Shown piece by piece: positions 23,601 through 35,062 of a stretch of 64,000 bases of DNA; the first letter of the stretch is position 1; each line of letters opens with the position of its first letter. The position numbers and the translations under genes are program-made. Origin of the DNA: Erythroxylum novogranatense (taxonomy: Eukaryota > Streptophyta > Magnoliopsida > Malpighiales > Erythroxylaceae); NCBI GenBank assembly GCA_029891385.1, contig CM057235.1:15924001-15988000 (forward strand), written 5' to 3'. A model generated the notes under the pieces. The model was given only the letters and a program-made list of their open reading frames with translations, was not told the DNA's origin and did not search any database.

Positions 23601-24945
23601 TTTAGATGAATTATTGAAATCCATATCTGGTAGTGCCTCGTAATACTACAAAAGATAACTAAACTTAAAATTATAGCTAGTGATTAGTTTAGGTCAATCC
23701 CACAAAGAGTGTGTGTAAAACTTTTATAATGAAACGAATTAGTGTTTAGGATATTTGGGGGTTTTGTTGGTTTTCAAATAAAAAAAATAAAATGAAATTG
23801 AACTAACAAAAACAAATTAAAGGAAAAAATCAAAAAGTGATAAAAATGACGAATATGTTAGGGATCTGGTCTTTGATTCAATCTCGGCCTATATACAAAT
23901 AAACATATTCCATTGTTTTGTTATTTTTATACCTCTCTTAACAACTATTAATCGTAGGTTAACAACAAGCTTTGTTAACCCTGGTTTTCCCTTACGTTGT
24001 GTTTAGTTAAAACAAGTTCTTTAACTAACCTAGCTATCGAGCAAACTAGAACAAGCACTCTAGATTTAGTTAGATAGTCACTTTACGAGTTAGGAAAATA
24101 AATTAATCAAGGTAACAACCATATAAGCTTGGGTCATTTAACCAAAGTTACATTATCCCTAATGATTTGATGTCATTAGTTGCAAAAAAAATGAATCCAA
24201 ACACAACGATTGCATATCGTATTCAAGGGGTTAACATAAAAAAAATCTAATAGAGCATTAAAATCATTCTTACACAACACACAATTCAACAAACATAAGA
24301 TAACATAAACAATCCCTAAGAGGGAAAGAACACAATACACAATGGAGAAGTGCTCAAATGTGATGTTTGGCTTTGATTTCACCTCGGAACCGGAATGGAG
24401 AAGCCTAGCCCTCTATGGGCCTCTAAAGAGTGGGAGTTCTATTTCCCCTTTAGCTCCAAAACCGATCCACTATTGTTTCATCGCCCAAAATGTCAATTTA
24501 TAGTAAAAATTAGGTTTCTAAGCATACACACAGTTTGATATACGTTCATGATTGAACCGTGTAAGTCAATTAAATGCGAAACTCATGAAGATACACTTGT
24601 ATCGAACCATGTAAGTCCAAAAATGTTCTTCCGAATGTATACATAACAATATAAGTATATTTACAATTGTGTATCTTCCATTTCTTGCTGAAATGTTATG
24701 CTTCCTGTAATTATCCAATCCTTACGCTAATCTAACTCCTTCTTATTCCACAAGGGTAATTGAGTTTAAACATCAAAATGTTGGCTTAATGAATGTGGTC
24801 TTCACTTATTTTAGCTTTTATGCTTCCAAATTGTACTTAAAATCAAATATGAACTAAAATGAGTATCTTAAGCATTTTATAACAATAATCACTAAATGTT
24901 AAGAAGTGAATGTATAAACAATTAAGAACACATTAATTTCTCCTA
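23600..24945 (-). mobile_element. Tat/Athila-like LTR, copy 1
   Basis: Non-coding. On the minus strand it is preceded by a TTTAAGTGTAGGAGAA tract (24940-24955), resembling the purine-rich tract that precedes Tat/Athila 3' LTRs. About 24120-24925 is repeated, diverged, at 25870-26770 in the same orientation. Its LTR start is also found, inverted, at 28126. The lineage is inferred from recalled non-coding hallmarks, not from a protein domain. Confidence 0.5.
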
Positions 24946-25855
24946 CACTTAAATTTTAACTGTCCTTGGCAAAACAACAAAATCAAAGTCACAAACTAAA
25001 CACTTTCACAGTTTCCATAATTCCCAAGAATAGATGGTCATAAGAAAAGAGAATAAATTTTAAAACCATGATAAGAGCTCAACATTCAGTGCCTCTACTC
25101 ATTATCAATCAACAATCATTACTTTTAGAAACTGAGCAATCTAGTAGTAGACTTTGACAAAATGTGTAAATAGCATTGATCTATAAGTACACTTAAAACC
25201 ATTCATGATCATGATATTCCATAAATTTGCATATCATTTCATTTGTCCAACACTAGGATTCACATGCATAATCATGAATCAAAGGACTTTTAAAGGTTAT
25301 AAAGTGTGCAAGCATCAAGGTGAGATGTATTTGGATAATGTGGCACAAAAGCCAACAAAGTTAGTGAAGCAAGAGTAACTCTCAATGTAATATCAAGCGT
25401 AAAAACTAACATTCACCAAAAACTATGTATCATTAGCTATGATGAATGCAAAAGGTATGTTTCACAACCTAAATTTAAGCTCTCACACCATAAACCATAT
25501 GAAGCATAAATCAATTATAACAATTAATGACAAGCAATACATATGATGATCCTTCAAAACAACATATACCTCATATACATCATACTTAAATCACCAATTC
25601 CGTACAACTTTAGGAGGAAAAACTACTAATAATTAACTCTACAAAACAAATTTATTTCCTCTTTGATAATTTTATTTAAACATATTTCTCTTCCTTTTCT
25701 TTTCTTTTTTCTTTCTTTCTCTTTTCTTTTTTCCCTCTTTTTGATAAAAATTTAAAAAACTATATCAACATTAGAGCTCATTGTTAAGAGATAAAATGAC
25801 ATTCAAATAATTATAACCAACCCATATATATGACACATCCCAATAGATTAATAAA
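24946..25855 (-). other. Non-coding internal region between two LTR-like copies
   Basis: No open frame of note. It contains a CT-rich tract at 25676-25745. Position and base composition suit the long non-coding 3' region of Tat-type elements or a non-autonomous derivative. Confidence 0.4.
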
Positions 25856-25859
25856 GGAA

Positions 25860-26770
25860 AAATTACATAATCTCGAGTCATTTAATCAAGGTTATGTTAT
25901 CCTTTTATTTTACATATAAATATACAAATAAATAATTTACTTAATATTTTATTGGCAATAAATTAAGATTTATTATGAAATAATTTATATTTTCAAAATA
26001 TGACATTATTTTAAATTTAACTATATTCAATTATTTTACCTTTCTATATAAAATATAATTATTTATCATCTCGAAAACACAATGATTACATATTGCATTC
26101 AAGATTCTAGAAATGGGTTTTCATAAAAAAACCTAATGAATGCATTCGAATCATCTTTATACAAATACCCAAATCAATAAACATATGATAAGGTAAATAA
26201 TCCCTAAAGAGAGAATGATTCAACTTTACACAATAAAGAACTACTCAAATGTGATGTTTGACTTCAATTTCACCTCTGAACTAGATTAAGGAAGCTTATC
26301 CCTCCAGGGGTCTCCAAAAAAAGTTTGCTTTGCCTCTGCTTTGCTTCAAAAACTGATCCATGTTATATTTAGCCACTTAAATGTTATTTTACATTAAAAT
26401 TCAGGGTTTTGGGGAGTCATGCAGTTGGATACCAGCCGCATATCCAACCATTTATGTTATAAAATTGTGCCTAATTTATATACTTACATACATGGCCATG
26501 TATCTCCCATATAGTGTTGAATTGAAGTTCTTCTGGCAATTTATTGTCTAGTCCTTACCCTAATCCATCTCCTTCTTATTCCACAAAGACAATTGAGTTT
26601 GAACATCAAGAGGATGGCTCAAAGACCATGCTTTTAACTCACTTTAGCTTTTGAACTTCCAAATTATACCTAAAACTAAATAGGGACCAAAATGAGTTTT
26701 TTAAACATTTCATAGTATTAATCACTAAGTGTTGTGGAATAAATGTACAATCAAATAGGCACATATCAAC
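25860..26770 (-). mobile_element. Tat/Athila-like LTR, copy 2 (partial)
   Basis: It parallels copy 1 block by block: GTCATTTAA.CAA near 25879, CTCAAATGTGATGTTTG near 26243, CTTCTTATTCCACAA near 26571, and TTCCAAATTATACCTAAAA near 26657. An AT-rich insertion at about 25900-26060 is absent from copy 1. The start of the element, beyond 26770, abuts the LINE fragment. Confidence 0.5.
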
Positions 26771-26849
26771 AAACATTTGAAACAATCACAAAAGGTACCA
26801 GAATTTGAAACAGTCATATGAGAACAAATTGAAAGAAAAAAATGTTCCC

Positions 26850-28125
26850 TAGGTGAGACAACTTCGTGATTCTTCTCACTTGGAACATAAAGGGGGCAAA
26901 TACCGCTAACAAATAGCTAGTGATTTGAGACATAATCCCTCATAATAAAGTTAGCTTAGCTGGTACTGTGAAATAAGATTTAGGAAGGATGATTATAAGT
27001 TGTTAAATTGTTTTCCAGTAAATGGCAATGCATTTCTGATCTATCTAGTCATCTAAATGGTAGAATTTTTGTCCTCTATAATTCCACTTCCTTATCTATT
27101 ATCTCTCTAGTCATAACAAATTAAATAGTGCATTTAAAGGTATCCCTAGGACAACTCAACCAAAGAGTAAGCTTCTCCTTTATCTATGCACATAATAGTG
27201 CTTATCCAAGAAATTCCCTATGGAATCATATTAAGGAAATTGCAAGCACCAATATAACCCCATGGATGATTTATGGGGACTTCAATTCCATATTAAAGGT
27301 TGAGGAAGCTAATGGTTTGAGGGTTATTTATACTCCAAGTAGGGAACATGGAAATTGTTTATGAGAAGCTCAATGCAATGACATTCTAATAGGAGGCTGC
27401 TTTTACTCTTAAAACAACAAGCAAACTAGTCCTAACCTGATAAGGAAGAAACTAAACAAAAGTGTTGCAAATCTAAGATGGCTAAATATGTTTCCCAACT
27501 ACTTCTCGAAGTTTGTTACCAATTTGTCATCAGATCATTCCCCCACCTCTTTAATTGCTAAAAGAGGGATTGACCCATTTAGGTTCAATGATTTTCTTAT
27601 ACAATTAGCTAGTTTCAAAGAGGGCATAAGGAATGCATTAAGATCTAATATCTGAGTATGTAAAAAATTTATTTTTCTCCTAGAAAATGCAACTAATTAA
27701 GCAAGAGATGAAACTACTATACAGAGAGAATATTGGCAACATATACTATCTTGTCAATATAGCAAGAAGAGAATTGGAATCCATACAACAGCTCCAATAC
27801 TCCAACCCCGAGAATAAGACATATGTTGCAAAAGAAAGGGATGCATTACACAAGTACTCTTAAGCTAGTGCTTTTGATAAGTCTCTTTATAAACAAAGAG
27901 CGAGAGTATAATGGATGAAACATGGAGATAGGAATACTTCAATTTTCTATAAGGCAGTTGTCTCAAGAAAAGTTAGAAAGATAATCATTTATATCAAGTA
28001 CAATAACAGGGTTTTGGAATCTCAATCTCAGCTCATGCAAGGAGCTTATGAGAAAACCTTCTAAAGCACATTTTTCCAAACAATTCCTTGAGCTAGATTT
28101 ACAGGATACTATTTCACCAGAAGAT
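26850..28125 (+). pseudogene. L1-type LINE fragment: endonuclease domain and linker
   Basis: The endonuclease opening resembles TWNIKGAN (near 26889). It is followed at 27128-27364 by a clear exonuclease-endonuclease-phosphatase segment with FIYAHN, LWNHIKEIAS and WMIYGDFNSI, where the D in GDFN is a metal-site residue. Beyond it come decayed SSDHSP, RFNDF and KHGDRNTSIFYKAV blocks typical of the linker before the reverse transcriptase. The reverse transcriptase itself is missing. Plant LINE copies usually lose the 5' end, so a copy with the endonuclease but no polymerase points to a later break. Several stops make it non-functional. Confidence 0.75.
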
Positions 28126-28330
28126 ATGATATATGCTTAATTGATTATACATTTATTCTATACACTTAGTCATTAATACTATGAAATGCTTAAGGCATTC
28201 ACTTTAGTTCATATTTTGTTTTAAGTACAATTTGGAAGCGAAAGAGCTCAAGTGAGTCGAAAGCACAATCTTTAAGTCGTCTTCTTGAGATTTACACTCA
28301 CTTGTCTTCATGGAATAAGAAGAAGGATTA
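28126..28330 (+). mobile_element. Tat/Athila-like LTR start, copy 3, inverted relative to copies 1 and 2
   Basis: GCTTAATTGATTATACATTT, then AAATGCTTAAGGCATTCACT and TTTAAGTACAATTTGGAAGC, match the reverse complement of about 24805-24925 and 26640-26755. It starts exactly where LINE homology stops. Confidence 0.5.
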
Positions 28331-29280
28331 GAGTAAGATGAGACAAGAAAATGTAAGAAGATGAAGACTAAATTGACATGGTTAATTTTCTTATTTAGAA
28401 ATAATATTTGATGTTTAAAATTTTTATTTCACAAATGACTATTTTAAAATTTTAAAAATTTAGGCACCTACAAATTTAAATTTACAATATATTTATTAAA
28501 TAATAACCCAAATTTGAAAATTATTTCATTTTAAAATCAGTTTATTGTAAAATTTAAAATAATTAGAAACATTAAATTATGTTAATCATAGTTTTGAATT
28601 TAATATTAAATAGTTAAATCTTATGTTATTACATATTTAATTAATAATAAATTAGAATATAAAATAAAAACAATACTATTTTTATAATTTTCATAAATTA
28701 TGAAAGTGTTAAGAAACTAAAATTATAAATTAGAAACTCAACTAATAATCTTTTATGAAATATAAAACTAAAATTAAAAGTAGCAATAGAGCCCTTAATA
28801 ATTAAGTAACTAAAATCATTAAAGGAAGAACCTTGCACCTTGTGTTCAGAATAATTCGACAAATATTTGTCTTTTGTTGATTTAAGATGACAAAAATAAT
28901 TTTAAATTAAAAAATATTAATCTTTAAATTAAAAACTTTATAATTTCTAATTTTGTAAATTTTGATTAATAAATAATGATAGAATAAATGTGTTATGCAC
29001 ATATAAATTAATCGAAAAGTATTTAAATAATGATTCATTACAACTTTTAAAATCAATCAAACCAATTAAATATAATTTAAATTGATAATTTATTATAATT
29101 AAATTTAAAATAAAATTTAATTGATTTATGTTAGATTTAAGAGCTAAATTGATTTTGATGATAATAATATTTGATTAGGTATGTTTATTTTAACAATTTT
29201 ATTAAAAATTTAAAACCATATAGAAATTGTATGACCTTTTAACCATTAAAATATCTCATTCTCTTTTTATTAATAGAAAT
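28331..29280. other. Very AT-rich intergenic DNA
   Basis: Nothing recognisable. Short inverted AT tracts only. Confidence 0.6.
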
Positions 29281-30083
29281 CCACTTGAAGTAACGGTCTC
29301 CATGATCTATATTGTTAGGTCCTGAAGAAATGGCACATGTCACCAATCGGTGGGACACCCTATCACTGAGGCAGTGGCGTGTTCACCTCAACAATCGAGC
29401 CCTTGACACGTCCAAGCCTCCAAGGATTGAAGTTTCGGGTTGGGCTGGGGTTTATCTCTTCGGGAAGATACTAATTTATTCGTTATCATAAAACGTGCCC
29501 ACCTTTTTCTTTTTTTTAAAATTAACCTATCAGGTATTTTAAGAGAGTTAGTTATTAAAAGGTATTTTTAAATTATTTATTTTTAAATTAATTTTTACTT
29601 ATATTAAATCAACTCATAAGGAATAAAGTGTTGGTCAAATAAATTTTTTTATTCTCAAAATTCAAACTCTGATACCTCTAATAAAAAAAAATGAAAGTGT
29701 TAAATCACTCGTATCAACTTATTTGATTAACGTGCCCGCCTTTTTAATACATCACTCTCTATCTTTTCTTTCTAAAAAGGATCATTTCTTGTTTATTATT
29801 TGAACTATGCGAGGCAAAGAAAATATTATAGCAAAATTTTATGACACTTTAAAAAGTAAAAGCTGCGTTGACTGCATAGCTACCAAACAATTCACTTTTA
29901 CACGACTGGATTGACTGAAGATAATTACTTCTGCAACTACTTCTGCAGGGGCCAGGGAGCTTAATCATGGTCCCACAATGGGGAGGAACCAATGACCTCT
30001 AGTTTTCCTACCAACCCCCACAAAAAAGCATTGCCACTGTTCCTCCACCACCACTCCCGCCTTCTCTAGTTGCCTTTTGAGTG
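29281..30083 (+). promoter_or_regulatory. Upstream region of the UGT gene
   Basis: A more GC-balanced block at about 29290-29480 (CACCAATCGGTGGGACACCC and similar) may be a decayed repeat. The last 150 bases before the TATA box are C-rich on the coding strand (CCACCACCACTCCC) and contain an AC-type MYB motif. I infer the proximal promoter lies in 29880-30083. Confidence 0.4.
30010..30016 (+). promoter_or_regulatory. AC-type MYB-binding motif
   Basis: ACCAACC matches the ACCWACC core bound by R2R3-MYB regulators of phenylpropanoid and flavonoid genes. It lies about 75 bases upstream of the TATA box. The motif is short, so chance is possible. Confidence 0.4.
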
Positions 30084-30092
30084 TTTATATAA
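30084..30092 (+). promoter_or_regulatory. TATA box of the UGT gene
   Basis: TTTATATAA lies 65 bases before the ATG, which places transcription start near 30115-30122 with a leader of about 35-45 bases. Confidence 0.65.
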
Positions 30093-30156
30093 CCACATTA
30101 ATCGCCCAAAACAGAACCAACCTGAGAAACATACGAAGGGTTTTATCAACGACAAA

Positions 30157-31554
30157 ATGGCTCAGCAATCAGAACTTAAGCTTCACGTAGTGATGTTTCC
30201 ATGGTTTGCGTTTGGTCATATAAGCCCTTTCGTGCAACTGGCCAACAAGCTTTCTCTCCAAGGAGTTGGAATCTCTTTTTTCTCAGCCCCAGGCAATGTT
30301 GCACGTATCAAATCCGGTCTTGGTCTCACACCAAAAGCTGAGATCATACCTCTTCCAATACCACAGGTTGAGGGCCTTCGTCCAGGCTTTGACAGCACCG
30401 CCGAGATGACACCTGCCATGGCTGAAGTCCTCAAGAAAGCCCTCGATCTCATGCAGCCTCAAGTCAAGTCTATTCTCTCCCAACTCAAGCCCCATTTCGT
30501 ATTCTTTGATTTTGCTCAACCTTGGATTCCAAAACTGGCCTGCGAACTGGGTATCAAGGCTCTACACTTTTCAGTTTACTCTGTTATTTCCCAGGCATTT
30601 TGCATCGCGCCTGTACGAACTACTGGAGCCAAGATTCCTGATGTTGAAGATATGATGAAACCACCGAAAGGATTTCCTTCAAACTCGGCAATTACTTCCA
30701 TTAAAAGGTTCCAGGCTGAAAATCTTATGTACCTATTCAAAAGTTTCGACGGTGGCCCTCCTGTGTACGTTAGAGCTCGTGAAGGCCTCACCAATTGTAC
30801 AGCTGTTGTCGTCAAAGCATGTAGGGAAATGGAAGGACCTTACATAGATTACTGTGCTACCCAGTTTCAAAAACCCTTCCTTCTGGCCGGTCCTTTGGTT
30901 CCCGACCCACCGAAAGGCGTTCTGGAAGATAAGTGGGCTAATTGGTTGGGGCAATTTCCTGCCAAGTCTGTCGTGTTTTGCAATTTTGGCAGCGAGACTT
31001 TCTTGGATGAGGATCAAATTAAAGAGCTTGCTATAGGGTTGGAACTCACTGGCTTACCATTTTTTCTAGTATTGAACTTTCCTGCTGAGCTTGATAGCCA
31101 AAGCGAGCTAACCAGAACTTTACCGGAAGGTTTCATGGAGAGGGTTGAGGGCAGAGGGATTGTGCACACAGGGTGGGTACGGCAAGCGCTTATCCTAGCG
31201 CATGATAGTGTTGGGTGCTATCTGTGTCATTCAGGGTTCAGCTCAGTGATTGAAGCCTTGGTTAATGATTGTCAATTGGCTCTGCTGCCACAAAAAGGAG
31301 ATCAGTTCCTTAACTCAAAGCTTGTAGCCGGAGACATGAAAGCTGGGTTTGAAATCAACCGAAGAGGGGAAGATGGTTACTTTGGGAAGGATGACATTTC
31401 TGAGGCTATTAAAAGTGTGATGGTAGATGTTGAAAAGGAGCCTGGCAAGACCATTAGGGAAAATCACAAGAAGTGGAAGGAATTTCTGTTGAATGGAGAG
31501 ATGGAGAATAAATACGCTGCAGAGTTGGTAGCGCAATTGAAAACCATTGCTTAA
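30157..31554 (+). CDS. UDP-glycosyltransferase, UGT79-like (glycoside-modifying), intronless
   Basis: A 465-residue family 1 (GT-B fold) glycosyltransferase, the usual length, with no breaks. The start ATG at 30157 is preferred over the upstream in-frame TTG at 30070 because it gives the normal N-terminus. Catalytic His21 lies in FPWFAFGHISPF and its partner Asp118 in FVFFDFAQPW. The C-terminal PSPG box that holds the UDP-sugar is at residues 340-383 (W340 to Q383), with GDQ at the end. The box reads HSGFSS where most plant enzymes have HCGWNS; Phe for Trp is usual in the UGT79/91/94 branch, but the two Ser replacements are uncommon. Relatives add a second sugar to flavonoid or anthocyanin glycosides in the cytosol. 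Donor and acceptor cannot be read from sequence. TATA box upstream, poly(A) signal downstream; neighbours are transposons. Confidence 0.93.
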   Translation: MAQQSELKLHVVMFPWFAFGHISPFVQLANKLSLQGVGISFFSAPGNVARIKSGLGLTPKAEIIPLPIPQVEGLRPGFDSTAEMTPAMAEVLKKALDLMQPQVKSILSQLKPHFVFFDFAQPWIPKLACELGIKALHFSVYSVISQAFCIAPVRTTGAKIPDVEDMMKPPKGFPSNSAITSIKRFQAENLMYLFKSFDGGPPVYVRAREGLTNCTAVVVKACREMEGPYIDYCATQFQKPFLLAGPLVPDPPKGVLEDKWANWLGQFPAKSVVFCNFGSETFLDEDQIKELAIGLELTGLPFFLVLNFPAELDSQSELTRTLPEGFMERVEGRGIVHTGWVRQALILAHDSVGCYLCHSGFSSVIEALVNDCQLALLPQKGDQFLNSKLVAGDMKAGFEINRRGEDGYFGKDDISEAIKSVMVDVEKEPGKTIRENHKKWKEFLLNGEMENKYAAELVAQLKTIA

Positions 31555-31613
31555 AAATTTGTAGCGCGACTTTTGGTCTATTTAATCTCTGCAGCTTCTG
31601 GTTTCTACTTTTC

Positions 31614-31619
31614 AATAAA
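31614..31619 (+). terminator. Poly(A) signal of the UGT gene
   Basis: AATAAA, 60 bases after the stop codon, in a T-rich context. Confidence 0.6.
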
Positions 31620-33100
31620 AATGAAACTTTGATTTCCGGTAAAGAAGATAGCTGGATCAGTGTGATTTCAGATTTATTTGATAACCTATCGAGAAGAGAT
31701 GATGTGTTACTGATCCAATTCTAATTCTGAGCTAACAAATCTCATCCATCCCCTGCCATGGGCATGATTGGTTGAACTGAATAATTATTCTATTCCTAAC
31801 ATATTTCTTAAAATTACTTATTCTTGTGTTTATCCGAATTTGGGGAATAGCTAAAGATGACGTAACCTTATCTTTACCTATTTTGGGCACGTCATAATAA
31901 AGATTACCACGGTGAAGATCGAAATATCCTTGTCTCTCTTGCTTTCACGCTTCATGCTCTCGTCTCCCTTGTTCTTGTCCTCCTTGGTCTTGTCTTTCTC
32001 TGTTTTCACAATCTAGTCTTTTCTCCAACATTTCTCTGCCAATTGCACGAATTAGGTAAGTTTCTTGTGAACCTAACTTCGTCACTTGTTTCGCTTACCT
32101 CATCAGCCAAATAACTTTTATGATGCTTATTTGGCCTTCTCCTCGTCTCTTTCAATCAACTTGACCAAGATTAGAAGAGACGAATTTATGTGTTTCACAT
32201 CTGTTCCTTGTATTTGTGCGCGTCTTTCTGTTTGATGAAGGGTTGAAACAACCTGCTTGTTCCCCTTTGGGGTAGTCAAGCAGTTGGATCAACTTGTTTA
32301 AATGTGTTTGTATCAAGTTGTTTGATGTTGGAGTGAAAAATAATCTGAACTGCTTAGGACGAGTGTTAATTGCTAATTGATATGATTAAAGGGTTTCTGA
32401 GGTATCTGGGCGGTATGAATTATGTTGAAGATGTGTTATCTGTGTGGTATTAACATGGATTATAGTAGGTGTTTGTGTTATCTAAGATATGGCGCTGACT
32501 AGAAGAGTTTGTTCTCGGTTAGATTTCCATTAGAGCAAAACTAGAAGAGGAAATCACTGGTAGTTAAAATTGGTTGTGAATGAATTTAGCCATTAACAAA
32601 AATTTTATTCCTTTCAATAAGCTATATATGGTATAAATGTAGTTGGAGAGATTAGTTCCCTGCGTCAGGACATCTATGTCTTCTTCATGTTGTGGAAGAT
32701 AGGAAAATTTGTTAATCATCTTCAGAGAGAAGATTAATACTGGTCTTAACCTATATGCAAAATTTACAAAGATTTGTAAACAAAATTAAGATATGAATGT
32801 ACTTTCTTATCCTTAGCAGTAGGGTCATTATGCTTATTATGCTTTTGTCTTTCTTTCTATCTTCCTTAAGTTGGTGTTGGGTTATTTGAGTTAGGGTTTC
32901 ATTTAAACTGTTGGTTTGAGTTTTGGTTTTTATGTTCTATAATCCCCTCTTTTTAACTTTGGAAATATTATCTTCTTTTTTCTCTCTTATTCTACTTTAT
33001 GTCTTTAACTATTTTGAATTATTTCATAGTTGTTCTTTTACATCGTACATTGTTTGACCAAATTTATGTAAATACATTAGAAATTTTATTTTTTGCAATC

Positions 33101-34125
33101 ATGGCTCATTTCAATTTGAGTTTACGTAGAAATGCTGAAAGAACAAAAAGGATTATAGCTATCTTAACTGTATGGTTGCAATTGTGTAATGTTGTTATTT
33201 CGCTATTCAGTTTGTTGGCATTAGAGGCTTCTTTATATAGTTATAGGCCAAGGGTTAGAAGTTATTTTCTAAATTTTTATGCAAATCGAGATTATGTAAG
33301 ACGAATTGTTCATGATAATGATGAGTCATGTATTTCAATAGTTAGGATGAATAGGCATGCTTTTTTTAAACTAAGTGAAATGCTAGAAAGTATTGGACAA
33401 TTAAAGTCAACAAAAAAACATGCTTATTGATGAACAAGTAGCAATTTTCTTACATATTATTGCTCATTATGTTAAAAATCAAGTTATTAGGAAAATTTTC
33501 AGAAGGTCAGGTGAGACAATTAGTCGGTATTTTTATAATGTTTTAAATGCAACGATGCATTTACAAGATCATTTATTTAGGAAACTTGAGCCCATACTAA
33601 CAAACTCTTCGAACTATTGGTGGATGTGGTTTAAGGTAGATAATCACTCTATTACTTTTATATCATATTAATATGAATGTGATTAAGGTTCCTCATTAGT
33701 TTTTATTTAATTTTAATTGTAGAATTGCTTAGTTGCTCTAGCTGGGACACATGAGGGTTAATGTGTCAATTAAAGATAAGCCTAGATTTCGAAGTCGTAA
33801 GGGCGACATTGCATCAAATATATTAGGTGTGTGCACACCTGACATGCAATTTGTTTATGTTCTTCCTGATTGGAAAGGGTCAGTAACTGATGATCGAGTT
33901 CTTCGTGATGCAATTACTAGGAGACATGGACTAAAAGTGTCTCATGGTAAGCTTTCCTATATGATATAGGAAGGTTGTTTGAAATTTTGTATATGAGATA
34001 TTGTACATTGAATAACTTATGTAGTGTTTCTTTGTATATAGGTTGCTATTACCTAGTTAATGCAGGTTATACAAATTATGAGGTCTTCCTAGCACCTTTT
34101 AGGGGTCAAGGTACCATTTGAATGA
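33101..34125 (+). pseudogene. PIF/Harbinger transposase (DDE_Tnp_4 type), broken
   Basis: The first part ends in a one-base slip in an A run near 33412-33418. Reading resumes at 33420 with the helix-turn-helix-like block IFRRSGETISRYFYNVLNA. Introns with GT-AG ends lie at 33636-33722 and 33947-34041. Core motifs follow: DKPRFRSRKGDIASNILGVC, FVYVLPDWKGSVTDDRVLRDA and GCYYLVNAGYTN. Catalytic positions are lost: the family's LDGTH reads LAGTH, with a 2-base loss just after, and VDAGY reads VNAGY. The end, with the third acidic residue, is replaced by an AT-rich array after 34125. An active relative would cut and paste at TWA sites; this copy cannot. Confidence 0.85.
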
Positions 34126-34129
34126 ATGA

Positions 34130-34850
34130 TGTTAATATAATAAATTTTATTAAATAATTAATAATATTATTTTATATTATTAATAATAAATTATATATAC
34201 TTAATAATAAAATATAAAATTTTATATTTAAAATTTATTTATTTATTTTATTTATATAGAAATATATAAAACAATTAAATAATAAATTTTATATATTTTC
34301 TATTTTCATTAATAAAAATATATTAAAATTATTCTTATTTGTATATATTTATATAAATAAAATAAATAAATAATTTTTATATAAATAAAATTTAATATAA
34401 TAAAATTTATTAAATAATTAATAATAATAATTTTATATAATTAATAATAAATTTTATATAATTAAAAATAAATAAAATTTTATTAATGAAAATAGAAAAT
34501 ATATTTAAAATTATTCTTTAATTGTTTGTATATATTTCTATATAAATGAAAATAAAATAAATTATTTTATATATAAATCACCTAGAATAGAATAGAATAA
34601 AATATATCAAATAATTAATAATAATATTTTATATAATTAATAATAAATTATATACAATTAATAATAAATTTAATAAAAAATTATTAATGAAAATAGAAAA
34701 TATGTAAAACAAATATTCTTTAATTGTTTGTATACATTTTTATATAAATAAATTATTTTAATATAAATCACATAAAATAAAATAAAATAAAATATATTAA
34801 ATAATTAATACTAATATTTTATATAATTAATAATAAAATAATAAACCTCT
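34130..34850. repeat. AT-rich tandem array, units of about 180-200 bp
   Basis: The block ATTCTTTAATTGTTTGTATA and its variants recur near 34333, 34514 and 34713. Each is followed by TTTNTATATAAAT and preceded by ATTAATGAAAATAGAAAATAT. Almost no G or C. It sits where the transposase C-terminus should be. Confidence 0.8.
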
Positions 34851-35062
34851 TGCAAAAACCATTTTAATATAAAGGGTATAAAAGTTATTTATTATACATT
34901 ACATTTCATCCATCTTCCAAACAATATTTCACTACATTACATTATGAACCCTTCCATCCTTCCCAAATAACTTTTTACTATATTTCATTCCATTCCATTA
35001 TAAACCATTTCATTCCATTTCATTCTATTACATTCCATTCCATTAATTAACATCCAACATGA

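Larger units (their letters stand above)
31763..35062 (+). mobile_element. PIF/Harbinger-type DNA transposon, decayed
   Basis: A Harbinger transposase remnant lies in its centre. The left edge CATGATTGGTTG and the right edge, read in reverse, CATGTTGGATG look like eroded terminal inverted repeats, both leading into runs like AATTATTCTATTCC and GGAATGGAATG. No clear 3-bp TWA duplication is visible, so the ends are approximate. The MYB-like second gene of autonomous Harbingers is not seen. Confidence 0.6.

Noticed and set aside
30070..30156. Upstream extension of the UGT (29 codons from a TTG)
   Set aside because: It overlaps the TATA box and the probable transcription start, and family proteins begin at the ATG at 30157.
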